Assembly (NCBI GenBank): GCA_027405735.1
Contig: JAPEHQ010000052.1
Span: 1 to 12,329 of the forward strand
Direction of reading: 5' to 3'
Length of the DNA: 12,329 nucleotides
DNA from: Mucor racemosus
Lineage: Eukaryota > Mucoromycota > Mucoromycetes > Mucorales > Mucoraceae
Shown: positions 1 through 9,122 of the stretch, piece by piece
Layout of the letters: each line of letters opens with the position of its first letter
Position numbering within the stretch: the stretch's first letter is position 1
The notes under the pieces: generated by a model
Databases searched by the model: none
What the model saw: the letters and a program-made list of their open reading frames with translations, nothing else
What the model was told of the DNA's origin: nothing
Position numbers and translations under genes: made by a program

Positions 1-597
1 TCCTTATAAGGATCATTAAATACTGTTGGCTAGTGTACAGAAAAATAGAAATGGCTGCTATTTTATCCTATTTGGGAGATTACAATCTATTGGAGGAATT
101 ACTTTCAGAAACAAATCATCTTTCGCTGATGAGATAATCCAATAGAAATTATAGCTTGAAATGATGTAAAGTAGGCAAGGTAAAGGGATTTATTTAGTGC
201 ATACTTGATTAATGCTCCGCCTTTAAATAGAGTCAACAACCTGTTTCTTTTCCAAAGAATGGAGAAAATGTATGGTTTGAATACGACACTGATGCTCTCT
301 AAAATATGTTCGCGATATGCGTTATTCATCTTTTTCCAAAAACCATAACTAAATATTGCCATATACAGCTCTTTTTCTCTAAACGAAACCTAACATGTCA
401 ACAATAGGATGGGGTTTCCTCTTTTAATTCCGTTTTTTTTACACCCTGTTTCGGATATGAAAATTGATAATCTATCTTGTTTTAACTTTATAGAGAATTT
501 AGTCGATGGGATAAAAGAAAACTTTTTTTTAAAGAATTTAGTTTCGCTTCTTTTTACTTTTTTGATTTAGAAATTCATACCATTTATATATTTTAAA
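1..597. other. AT-rich region upstream of the permease gene
   Basis: No convincing coding sequence is seen. An 85-codon open frame on the - strand (105-362) has no recognisable motif and is not called. Just before the permease start there are T-rich and CT-rich tracts (about 425-440 and 525-565), common in fungal 5' leaders. A TATATA at 585-590 lies too close to the ATG at 598 to be a normal TATA box. No specific regulatory site can be named. Confidence 0.5.
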
Positions 598-2787
598 ATG
601 TTTAGTGGAAGAAGAAAAAATAGGAGAAAAGATGACCAAGGAAGCAGTAATCAAAGTGAATCGAATCGCACTGAAATTATCGAAGAAATCGATATGAATG
701 ACATAAAGCTCGACTCAATGAGATCCCGTATATCCAATACTGAAAAGACCAACACGCATTCAGAATTCACAGAAGATATTGATAGAATATATAGCAGAGG
801 CCAATCTGGATCAATAGGCGATGTGATAGACGATAAGCCAAAGTTACAAAGAGGTTTAAAAGCTAGACATGTAAGTTATTTTCCGTTTAATTTCTGTCAA
901 AATTCTTGCTAAAAAAAAAAATTCTGTCAAAAATAAACCAGTTGACAATGATCTCATTGGGTGGTACAATCGGTACAGGTTTGTTTTTGGCATCTGGTGC
1001 TTCTATTGCCAATGCTGGTCCAGGTGGTGCATTGATTGCTTATTCCTTGATTGGTATTATGGTATTTTTCATGATGGAATGTTTAGGTGAAATGGTAATG
1101 AAATCAATCTTAACCCTTTAATCTGAGAAAGAATTTTCATAAAAGCCAAGATCTCATTTATATTACCTTTTTAGGCCACATATCTTCCAATTTCGGGCAG
1201 TTTCAATAATTACGCTGGTAGATTTATCGACCCAGCTGTTGGTTTTGCTTTAGGCTGGAATTATTGGTAAGTTGAGCTCATTTAATAGCTTTTTGTTGTT
1301 GTTTTACTGATTGGTTTGTAAACATGTAGGTATAATTGGGCTGTTACTGTTGCTGTTGAATTGGTAAGTTACAATTACAAAATATTTAAGAATAATCGTA
1401 TTTATAAAAATTCTTTATAGACTGCTGGTTCTATGGTTATGGCATATTGGTTACCTCATGTTCCTAGTTATGTGTGGTCAATTATCTTTTTACTCATTAT
1501 TTTGGCTTTGAACTTGTTCTCTGTAAAGGGTTATGGTAAATATCAACATTTTGGCACCTGATTGGATTACAAAAAACTGACATTTTACAAATCAATTAGG
1601 TGAAGCAGAATACTGGTTTGCTTTGATCAAGGTTTTGACAGTTATTGTCTTTATTTTCCTTGGTATTTTAGTGGATACTGCAGTTTTAGGCGATACATAT
1701 TACGGTGTTGCTACATTTAATGCTGGTGGTGTTCAAGGTTTAGGTGTATTGAGTACATTTTTAACTGCTGGTTTCTCTTTCCAGGGAACAGAATTAATTG
1801 GTGTTGCTGCTGGTGAAAGTGAGAATCCTCGTAAAAATGTACCAAAGGCTATCAAGCAAGTTTTCTGGCGTATTGTTTTGTTTTATATTCTTTCCATTCT
1901 CATTATTGGTTTAATCATCCCTTATGATGACCCTCAACTTTTGAGTAGTGATGTCAGTAACATTTCAGTGTCTCCTTTCACTCTTGTCTTTTTGAAAGCT
2001 GGTATTGCCCCTGCTGCTCACATTATGAATGCTGTTATTTTAACAACCGTTTTATCGGCTGGTAATTCTGGTTTATATGCTTCTAGTCGTACCCTTTTAG
2101 ATCTTGCAATTGAAGGAAAGGCCCCTAAAATCTTCAAGAGAATCACAAAGAATGGTATTCCTATCTACTGTGTTCTTTTAACAGCTGCTATTGGTATGCT
2201 TGCCTTTTTAACCTCTCTTTTGGTAATGGTGTTGTATATAACTGGCTCATGAATATTTCTGGTGTTGCCGGTTTCATTGCTTGGTTGGGAATTGCAGCAT
2301 CTCATTGGAGATTCCGTCGTGCTTATATTGCTCAAGGTTATAATGTAGATGACCTTCCATTCAAAGCTAGACTTTTCCCAATTGGTCCTATTTTTGCTTT
2401 TGGTATTTGTGTATTTGTCATTGTTGGTCAAGGTTATGATGCTTGGTTTGAAACTCCCGTTTCTGCTTCAGACATTATTGCCTGTTACATTGGTGTCCCT
2501 GTATACTTGGTCATCTATTTGAGTTATAAGATTATCAAGAAAACCAAGGTTATCCCCTTGATGGAAGTTGATTTGATTTCTGGTCGTGAAGAATTCGAGT
2601 AAGTTTATAACAAGATCCATTTGCGAACCTTATTTCTAATATCTAAATTTTTATTAGGGAACATAATTTCGATTCTGATGCAAACAAGAAGAATGATCCT
2701 CTTGAAGGTGTCAGTATGTTCAAGCCTTCAACTTGGAAACGTATTCCCTCAAATTTGAAGTCTTGGAGAGATGCATTCCATAATTAA
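598..2787 (+). CDS. Amino acid permease, YAT/AAT family (APC superfamily), seven exons, frameshifted in exon 6
   Basis: A plasma-membrane or endomembrane proton-coupled amino acid transporter by family; the substrate cannot be read. Exons by eye: 598-870, 942-1094, 1175-1266, 1330-1363, 1421-1535, 1600-2598, 2658-2787 (TAA 2785-2787). Introns of 71, 80, 63, 57, 64 and 59 nt start with GT, mostly GTAAGT, and end in AG. Residues 1-91 form a charged cytosolic N-terminus. From residue 92 the family hallmarks appear: RHLTMISLGGTIGTGLF at helix 1, ECLGEM-ATYLPISGSF after helix 2, GWNYW in helix 3, GTELIGVAAGE in helix 6, and a RRAYIAQG-like loop after helix 10. Twelve helices fit. After codon 429 (about 2217-2221, a T4 run) the homologous frame moves to -1. 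Read straight, translation stops at TGA 2250-2252 (439 residues, lacking helices 10-12); with one base restored the protein would be about 598 residues, normal for the family. The GTAAGT donor and exon 7 (EHNFDSD...SWRDAFHN) lie downstream in the shifted frame. The family call is firm; whether the gene is functional is open. Confidence 0.93.
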
Positions 2788-2977
2788 TCTTACTACTTAT
2801 TTTAAAATTTATAACCTTTGTAAATATCATGTAATTTTCTTTTTTTTAAAAAAAATTATTTTCAATTAGACCCTGCATTAATATGCTTTTGCACTGTATA
2901 GTAGCTATAGCGCACGATATTACTAATAAACTATGAACCATTCTTACAATATATTTATATAATGTTGAATTTTTGTC

Positions 2978-2980
<3 letters not shown>

Positions 2981-3010
<30 letters not shown>
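2981..3010. repeat. (AT)15 microsatellite
   Basis: Uninterrupted AT dinucleotide repeat, 30 bp, about 190 bp past the permease stop codon. Probably a simple length-variable microsatellite. Confidence 0.95.
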
Positions 3011-3012
<2 letters not shown>

Positions 3013-3391
3013 TTGCTTGCAATGATATCATCTCATAAATCGTGTAGCTCAACTTGTTGGTTACGTACATAAACTGTTTATCTTGTTGAATTGACAAATT
3101 TATTTCATCTCGTATAATTATCTATATAGTCATCTAGCCAAATGAGAACATTTTGCCGATCTATAAATTCACAACACAAAAATCATGCTATTATTAAGTA
3201 TATATTAACAAAAAGAAAAAACAGGCAAGAAATTATATTGTACATATGAAACGATCAGTTCATCAACAAACATATATTATAGTAATGTATACTGTATATA
3301 TCTCAATTAAATTTGTTAAATGTGACACCTGGATACGATATTACTATTAACACATAATAAAACAACTCGTTTAACAAAACAAAGGATTGTC

Positions 3392-3415
3392 TTTTTTTTT
3401 TTTTCTTTTTTTTTT
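3392..3415. repeat. T-tract (T13-C-T10)
   Basis: Homopolymeric T run broken by one C. On the - strand it would read as an A-tract. No flanking duplication or element boundary was recognised next to it. Confidence 0.9.
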
Positions 3416-3968
3416 GACAGATATCTGATGTTTTCTTTTATAAAAATGGAACCCGAACACATTGCGCTATAACCTTGGTTATGCATAAAAAGGACGTATT
3501 ATACTTAATAATTCTGATAGTTATCATTGCCATATATGCTGATTTTGGCTGATTTAACGTTATTTCTAACTTTAAGTTTAAATGGTCTGCTAATGATTTA
3601 ATTGTGAATACTATTATATACAGTTGCAGTTCATTTATTTGGAACAATATTCATTGGTTACGAGCATTTTTCCAGCAATTGCTTTATTGTTTTAAGCGGA
3701 TGAAGAGAGATTTTTCTTAAAAACGTGTGCTAAACTCCTTCAACAACAGCTGCTAGCTAATAAAATAAATATATGCTATTTGTATACTTATTGCGCATTA
3801 AGTGCAACTTCAAAATTCAATTTTGAGCCATTATTTGATTTTATAAAAAATTTCAAAAAATATCTGAAACAGCCAACCAGCCCATACAAAATAGTTTAAA
3901 AAGATATACGTTTTCATTTTCCCATTTTCACAGCAACTCTGGGAGGCTGTAACTTTATAATACTCGGG

Positions 3969-4154
3969 CTAAACTCTAGACGTATCTACCGGTTGAAACA
4001 GGAACTCCTTTGGGTCCATATTCGCTGAGCACTGGTGTGGTTTTTTTTTATTGACCTTAGTAGATGTAAATAGCAAGGAGTCAGCTTGTTGTTCAAACTT
4101 ACCGAATGCAAAATGATCCATGGAAGATGAAACTTGGGGCATGTTATTCATCAA
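3969..4154 (-). pseudogene. Exon-like fragment of an unidentified gene, copy 1 (related to 9704-9851)
   Basis: A 61-codon open frame on the - strand, which I do not recognise. It is supported mainly by a diverged second copy at 9704-9851 in the same orientation. Shared features are an FEQQ block and, about 35 residues on, SANMDPKEFLFQ here against STNMNPNDFPLQ in the other copy. In both, the homology ends at a GTA that could be a splice donor (CCG|GTAGAT here, CAG|GTACTT there). The Q/S-rich, low-complexity look would suit a regulatory protein, but no domain is visible. In the second copy the downstream piece lies next to this exon on the same strand; here the corresponding piece (4564-5098) is on the opposite strand. 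It is therefore most likely a rearranged relic rather than a working gene. Confidence 0.45.
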
Positions 4155-4563
4155 GAAGAATAATATTGAGTACTTGTAAAATTAGGGCGTACTTGGATCC
4201 ATAGTTATAGACAATCAATTGCACGCTGGTATCAATAAAAATAGGTAGTATGTATAACAGAATAATAACTGGAGGTGTCCTTATCCGACTCAAAATAGCT
4301 CATAGAGACTGAAATCTGGTGAATATTTGATATATTATAATTTATATCCAACTGTATTTGGAATATAAACCTGTTCGGGTTGCATTGGTTTTCGAGGATA
4401 ATATTAGACGACCATTTTTCAATGCCACGTCTATTTCTGATTCATATTAAAATGCAATTGTTATAAATAGTCTTTTAAACCAAGACCCCAAAGCTCTTCT
4501 TGGTTCTTTCTTTTATCATTAATTCTTCTAGTATATAATAAAACCTACGTTCTCCATGATTAT
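4155..4563. other. Non-coding stretch between two relic pieces
   Basis: No open frame, RNA gene or repeat family recognised. It has no counterpart next to the second copy (9658-9703), where only a short intron-like gap separates the two pieces, so it marks where the left copy was rearranged. Confidence 0.45.
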
Positions 4564-5098
4564 CGTGTATTTTCAGGTTTGATGAACAACACTTAAAAAA
4601 AGAATACAATTAAAAGAGAATGAGTAATAAATCAGTTCTTCAACTGTATGATAAAAACAAAATATCGTTTATTTAGATATAAAAGTATGACCTTTTATAT
4701 TGATTTGACATTGAGATTCTGATATGTAATTTATTAGGGCACTATTGAACAATTAGATCTATTTGATAGTAGTCTATGGATTGAAATGGATCAATCATAA
4801 TTTAATCGTTCTTGCAGAGCTTGTGAGCTGCCTTATTTCAATGCTGCGCTAAATGTGCTTGGATGATGAGTTGATAGCTACTTGATTGATTAACCGCTGG
4901 GATGAAATAATATGGTGTCATAATTGAGGTCCAAGTGTTTTTGGCAATTACTGGATTAAACTTTTTTGTACGTTAGGAGCTTCTTATATCCGGTATCAAG
5001 ACTTTACACTTCAATACATGTCGTAGTCAATAAATTGTAAGGTTTATTGGTACTGTAGAAGATGATACCATATGGTACTTGGTGGCATATAACATAGT
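4564..5098 (+). repeat. Inverted repeat 1, left arm (relic of 3' exon and downstream sequence)
   Basis: Matches the reverse complement of 9123-9657 over its full 535 bp, by eye roughly 85-88%, with mostly transition differences. The longest perfect blocks are about 30 bp (for example around 4880-4930). It begins with a splice-acceptor-like TATTTTCAG ending at 4576. The bases after that allow a short reading, FDEQHLKKEYN then stop, suggesting the end of a coding region followed by a 3' untranslated stretch. The right copy has two stops in the same short frame. No transposase, terminal inverted repeats or target duplication were seen, so it is treated as a duplicated gene relic. Confidence 0.8.
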
Positions 5099-5133
5099 AT
5101 ATGATTCATATTTTTGCTGATGGTCACTCTTCC

Positions 5134-5158
5134 AAAAAAAAAAAAAAAAAAAAAAAAA
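5134..5158 (+). repeat. A25 homopolymer
   Basis: Uninterrupted run of 25 A, 35 bp past the end of inverted repeat 1 left arm. It could be a simple repeat or the tail of an old retroposed sequence. No matching target-site duplication was found around it, so no element is called. Confidence 0.9.
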
Positions 5159-6631
5159 GCCGAACAATCTCCGGAAGCGGCCATCTAATGATATTTCCAA
5201 GCTTTAAATCTCTAGAAAAAATTACCGGACAGCCCGGACGCGGTTGTTTAAATATTACAAGCAGCTACTATAAGATGCAGGTATCGAAATCTCATACAAA
5301 AATTAAGGTTCGACTGTATTGCTATTAATTATTCAAAGGCTTATTTTAAGTAAAGCATAAATACAAACTACAACATTATTACCCTAATAACGGATTTAAC
5401 TTAAAAAGTATAAGATGATACAACCAGATTCAAAAAAAGTCCATAAAATCACAAATTTAAAGAATTTATATAAAGACACTACGGCCGGCCTGTGCTGCAC
5501 AAGATAATTTTGTTGTGTCCAGGTGGGCTGCATACAATGGACTGAGCAGTTGTACCCATTGAATATAGCTAAAACAATAACAAGATGTACATGGGCGCAA
5601 TAAAAAAAACTGCACACGAGCACAATGCTGCCTGTATGTGCAGAATTATAGATTCTGCCGGTGTGCATGGCATTAATCTCATGTGTGCATTATAGATTAT
5701 AGTAGAATTGCCCATAAGAGTATGATTACCCCTATTTGTGAATAATAATAAAATCTGACTATGAGCATAATGAGCTGATCGTATGGACACAAATTGGTTT
5801 ATAAATGAGCATCGTGCCGTTCTCAAAATTCCATTGCATTTTTTACTGGAATAATGCCGGGTTTAAATTACATTTGCTTTTATTAATATAAATTATAGAC
5901 AATAATACAATTCAATATATTGTTGATGTAGAGAAATACATGCAAGAGCCAATATATTTACGATTACCATTATTTGTAAATATGTTTATAGCTATTATAA
6001 TGTTTACAGCAACAATCGGTTTTTGCTCGAGCATAAACTTAAATAACACTTACTGCTTGAATTTATATGCAAACCAAATCTAAGGTTATAAATTTTACTT
6101 TATCCCGCATCATGAAATTTAAACAAATTAACCTTCTTTAAACTTACTATTTTAGTTTACAATTGTCAACTGTAAAAAGATTTGTTTTCAAGTATAGCTA
6201 CAATCAAAAGTATGGTTATTGTTAGACAAGACATTAGGTTATTCTTTTTTGTTGTGTTTCTGTATCTTTCGAAATTTTATCACTTTTCTGGAGCATTTTG
6301 TGGGTTTGTAGCCAGCTCTAGTTCTGGATTGAGCAGATATAAATATTACTGCCTTCGATTTGATCTGGTAATTAAAAAGTATGTCCAACAATACAGTAGT
6401 AAATAATGATATTTGATTTTAGAATGCGGTTAAATAAAAATATCCGTCTCTAATATAGACTGCTACCAATAATTAAAAACATTAGCCCCGTATGTTAGCA
6501 GTTAGCATGCATATTCAGATAAAAGAAAGGAATGCCATCTTGATAGTCTGATATACCCTATCAAGCGGTGAATATACTGTATCCTTGGAATATGAAAACT
6601 AAAGAGAGAAACAACACATGTAGAAACGGAG
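5159..6631. other. Unannotated intergenic region
   Basis: Two GC-richer patches stand out: 5159-5290 (several CCGGA/CGCGG words) and 5480-5700 (many TGTGC/TGCAC words and the 8-bp palindrome GGCCGGCC). Overlapping - strand open frames at 5396-5826 and a + strand one at 6182-6406 are short, in unrelated frames and without motifs. The rest is AT-rich. I see no supportable gene, RNA gene or element. Confidence 0.45.
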
Positions 6632-6845
6632 TTCCAAGGCGTTACATTATTTAGCGCAATTAAAATCCTGCTGCATTGCACATTTCAGCCAATGTAAAAG
6701 CAGTATTATACCGTAGTATGAACCATAAACTAAAAAAAATAATAGGCAATATCTGTTATCATAGAAACATACATTTTTCTACCAGAAAACTTGTCTGTCA
6801 TATCATACATTCATTTAAAAAAATGCAGAAGCGAGCACCTAGAGC

Positions 6846-6859
6846 AACATCGTAACTGA
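6846..6859 (+). repeat. Target-site duplication, left copy
   Basis: AACATCGTAACTGA, identical to 7586-7599. The other arm of inverted repeat 2 has this word once (12097-12110, complement), which identifies it as the pre-insertion target. Confidence 0.88.
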
Positions 6860-7585
6860 CACCTTTCTTCCCTCTACTCCACTGGCGTGTGGTTTAGTAG
6901 GTGGAATTGTTCTTCAATACGATCTCGTCAACCGTAGAAGGGTCAACACCGTTTCTTGACCATATGCCCCAACCTGACACATCCATGATTTGCTGACCCT
7001 ATGCCCTCCTTTCCAATCACCTATGTATTCTTTATGTTCGGCAATCGTTGTTCTGAAACTGTTTTTTTCTTATTTGGTGCCATGTTGTAAATGGGCGTGA
7101 GCTACCCATAGGCCGCAGTGATATACTCCAGGAGTGGTGCCCTGGTAGCCTTGTTAGCTCGCCATTGTATCAATCAAATTTGCACTTACCAATAATTTTT
7201 CACTTTTTCCATTTTCAAGGCCTTTTCATCTAGTTCTTCCACAGCCCATCCCCTGAAACGATGTTGAGATCTCTACTTTCTTCCCACTGCTCATCCAGTC
7301 ACGAACGTAGCCTCAATCATTCTTCCCAGACTCTTTGTACTTACTTTTCCCTGCTCAAGAACCTACACAACAGTCCCATCAACAATGATGATCCCAGTTA
7401 TACTTTCTCACTTTTGAACCTTGCTCCATACTATTATCCGTATCCAAATGCATTTAGTCCCCTGGACTCTTACTTAAACTCTGAACCCGAACCCCTATAT
7501 CCAGTCTTATCTCTCACTTCGCTATGGCGTATAGTTATAGGACTTTAAATAGTGAGATAAGGTTTTTTATTTCCCTACAACAAAA
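6860..7585 (+). mobile_element. 726-bp retroposon-like insertion in the left arm
   Basis: The segment is absent from the paired right arm and lies exactly between two perfect 14-bp direct repeats, so it is an insertion with a target-site duplication. A 14-bp duplication, no terminal inverted repeats and an A-rich 3' end on the + strand (CAACAAAA before the duplicate) fit LINE-assisted insertion of a SINE-like or 5'-truncated element. Base composition is visibly less AT-rich than the surroundings. Near its 5' end are sequences resembling RNA polymerase III A and B boxes (6890-6950). A 95-codon + frame at 7261-7548 (S/L/P-rich, no domain) and broken protein-like stretches on the - strand give no identifiable function. 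At 726 bp it is long for a simple SINE, so a composite or truncated element is possible. Confidence 0.72.
6890..6950 (+). promoter_or_regulatory. Possible tRNA-derived head (pol III A and B boxes) of the insertion
   Basis: TGGTTTAGTAGG at 6890-6901 fits the A-box consensus TRGYNNANNNGG, and GGGTCAACACC at 6940-6950 is close to the B-box consensus GGTTCRANNCC. Their 50-nt spacing is close to that inside tRNAs. The TTTAGT...GGAATT context recalls the 5' half of eukaryotic tRNA-Gly. The D stem can pair, but the acceptor and anticodon stems do not, so it is not a functional tRNA. It lies about 30 nt from the 5' end of the insertion, where a SINE head would be expected. Chance resemblance is possible. 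Confidence 0.38.
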
Positions 7586-7599
7586 AACATCGTAACTGA
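7586..7599 (+). repeat. Target-site duplication, right copy
   Basis: Second perfect copy of AACATCGTAACTGA, directly after the A-rich end of the insertion. Sequence after it (GCATAA) continues the pairing with the right arm of inverted repeat 2, which fixes the insertion boundary. Confidence 0.88.
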
Positions 7600-7722
7600 G
7601 CATAATATCAAGGGTGAAAGGTTAAGTCTCTTATACTATAGTGTATCTAATAAGTTTTAAATAAAAAGCTTTTTTTTTTTATAACTTTTTATATATTTAA
7701 CCGCGCGCGGTCTGAAAATTTA

Positions 7723-8346
7723 GATTTTGTAGCAGACATTTTTCGGGACTCATTTTATCCTTACCAACACTCATGATTTTGATCAAAAAACAGGAAAATC
7801 AAATTTTGATACCAAAATCAACGTTTAAATGTACTACATTGTGAGAGAAAATTGTAGCCACAAGTAATACACATTTTATAAAAGCTTAATATTGAATGTT
7901 AAGTAATGAAACTTTGTACTTTTGGCCCAAAAACGTTTTTTTGATTAAAGGATTTTCATGTAATATTTTGCAATAAAAATGTTTGTTATTTTTTATTGAG
8001 CAAATAAAGTGCTAAATTCTGCATATGTGTATATTTTTTGTTTTTATAACTGATAGTATAATTAACTCTAGATTTGCAAAATTAGAAAAAAAAAATTAAA
8101 AAATGTCAAAATTGATGATCTGGACAAGAATATTTTTTGAAATTAATATTCCGCTTATAAGCTTTGTAAGCCTTAAAAATAAGAGATTTTATAATACTTG
8201 AGAACTTTTTCAAGAATTTACGATGCTGTACCCACTTGATTCAAGCTTATTACTGTAAACCTTTATACATCATGTTAATATTGTGTGGTAGTTTATTTGA
8301 TGATAATATAGACTTGCTTTATAATTATTGCGTTAGAGGTGATTTA
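7723..8346 (+). repeat. Near-identical core of inverted repeat 2, left copy
   Basis: Aligned by eye to the reverse complement of 11382-12003, this 624-bp stretch shows only a T5C/T4A difference near its outer edge, three transitions and one single-base indel, about 99% identity. Even its A10-TT-A6 tract is the same in both arms. The edges are sharp: divergence resumes at once beyond 8346 and before 7723. The core is AT-rich with no sizeable open frame, no terminal inverted repeats and no tRNA or rRNA feature. Its inner edge lies 15 nt from the splice-donor relic of the dynein exon, so in the ancestral gene it was probably intronic. Confidence 0.88.
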
Positions 8347-8365
8347 CATTAAGTTTTAATCTTAC

Positions 8366-8575
8366 CTCTCCAATATCATAAAATAAACGTGGCCATCACT
8401 GGAGCCTATTGCCGCCTTTTTGCCCTCCTCTTTGTCTCAAGCCAATTTATTCAATGTATTATCAAAACCAACTTGAGTACTTACAAATGGTTCCTTGGTA
8501 TTTTAATTCAAATTTCATAAACTAAATTAACTGGTTCTATCTACAGTAATATCAAACGTATCATCGCCCCGCCTT
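8366..8575 (-). pseudogene. Dynein intermediate chain C-terminal exon relic, left-arm copy
   Basis: Read on the - strand, frames piece together the end of a cytoplasmic dynein intermediate chain, the WD40 subunit that links dynein heavy chain to dynactin and cargo. Visible words are NTKEPFVS, LNKLA*DKE, GKKAAIGSSDGHVY and YDIGE, followed by a GTAAG donor relic. Family members have ...LWNLN..TEVP... and ALN..W...G.EIA.GDS.G...IYDVGE in the same order. Decay is clear: the W codon of LAWDK is TGA, the LWNLN tryptophan is TGA, a Q codon is TAA, a glycine GGA is AGA, and one base is lost in the VYVYD stretch. Most of these are C:G to T:A transitions. The upstream WD repeats are not recognisable, so this is a fragment, not a gene. 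Confidence 0.75.
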
Positions 8576-9122
8576 ATGCTAATAAATATCAATCTAAAAT
8601 CAGAAACATCCCATTGTCCTTATTGTTGTTGTTATAAGGTATGAAAAGCTTAATTTTTAATAATAATACAGAAATTAAATAAAAAACAAAATGATACTAA
8701 TAGTATATGGTGAGTATTTAACACCTAAGTAAGTTTGATAAAATATGCTTTTAAACCCTTTTAAAAATTCTGAGGCAAACACAACATTTTGGTCCTGTAA
8801 TTTCTATCCATCAAAATGTTGCGGTTTCCACTACACAATAATGAATGCACCTTTTACCAATCTTGATCTCAATGTACATTGCGTATCAGTTTTTTACCAA
8901 TTGTATTTTCTCTAACTAATTAATATTCAGTTATATTGAACGATGATTCGTAGCATTGCCAAAAAAAAAAATGAATGCTTCAAGAGTTTTCAGCATATCA
9001 AATTATGCAATTTAGTAGCAATCGTTGCACTTAACTATTCTTTTTGAACCTATTGATGTTAATCAAAATAATTAGTACTTTCATTCAAAATTAAGCTTTG
9101 CTTTATACATTTACATTCACCC

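Larger units (their letters stand above)
2788..3968. other. AT-rich intergenic DNA downstream of the permease
   Basis: The permease 3' flank contains a T-run followed by an A-run near 2838-2857 but no canonical AATAAA close to the stop. The rest is AT-rich DNA with scattered stops in all frames. Short open frames (2846-3097 and 3438-3647, - strand) run through simple repeats or low-information sequence and show no motif. I see no RNA gene or known element here. Confidence 0.5.
6632..8947 (+). repeat. Inverted repeat 2, left arm
   Basis: Pairs end to end with the reverse complement of 10782-12329. Without the 740 bp added by the insertion and its duplicated target, the arm is 1576 bp against 1548 bp in the other arm. 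Landmarks present in both arms include TTATTTAGCGCAATTAAAATC near the outer end, ACATCGTAACTGAGCATAA, TTTGGCCCAAAAACG, the dynein exon relic and TTCTATCCATCAAAATGT near the inner end. Identity is uneven: a 624-bp core (7723-8346) is almost perfect while both flanks differ often and carry small indels. The left arm also has a stretch absent from the right, about 7672-7722, with the 10-bp palindrome CCGCGCGCGG. Confidence 0.92.

Noticed and set aside
105..362. 85-codon - strand open frame upstream of the permease
   Set aside because: No recognisable motif, family or splice structure, and no second copy.
2211..2230. Programmed -1 ribosomal frameshift in the permease
   Set aside because: The site does not form an X XXY YYZ slippery heptamer in the zero frame, no strong downstream structure is evident, and this family is not known to use frameshifting. 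A base loss is simpler.
4577..5098. Inverted repeat 1 left arm as a processed retrocopy ending in the A25 tract
   Set aside because: The homology to the other copy extends upstream through the splice acceptor into intron sequence, and the A25 lies 35 bp beyond the end of homology with no target duplication.
5396..5826. Two overlapping - strand open frames
   Set aside because: They overlap in different frames, are rich in C/H/I from TGTGC-type repeats, and show no domain.
6880..7450. Protein-like words on the - strand of the insertion (for example GWAVEELDEKALKMEK before a GTAAGT, and GWGIWSRNGVDPSTVDE)
   Set aside because: They are interrupted by several stops and lie in different frames, and I cannot match them to a family. 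They may be a decayed coding region, but evidence from one copy is too weak.
7261..7548. 95-codon + strand open frame inside the insertion
   Set aside because: S/L/P/Y-rich with no domain, no second copy to test conservation, and less AT-rich sequence makes chance open frames longer. Not called as a gene.
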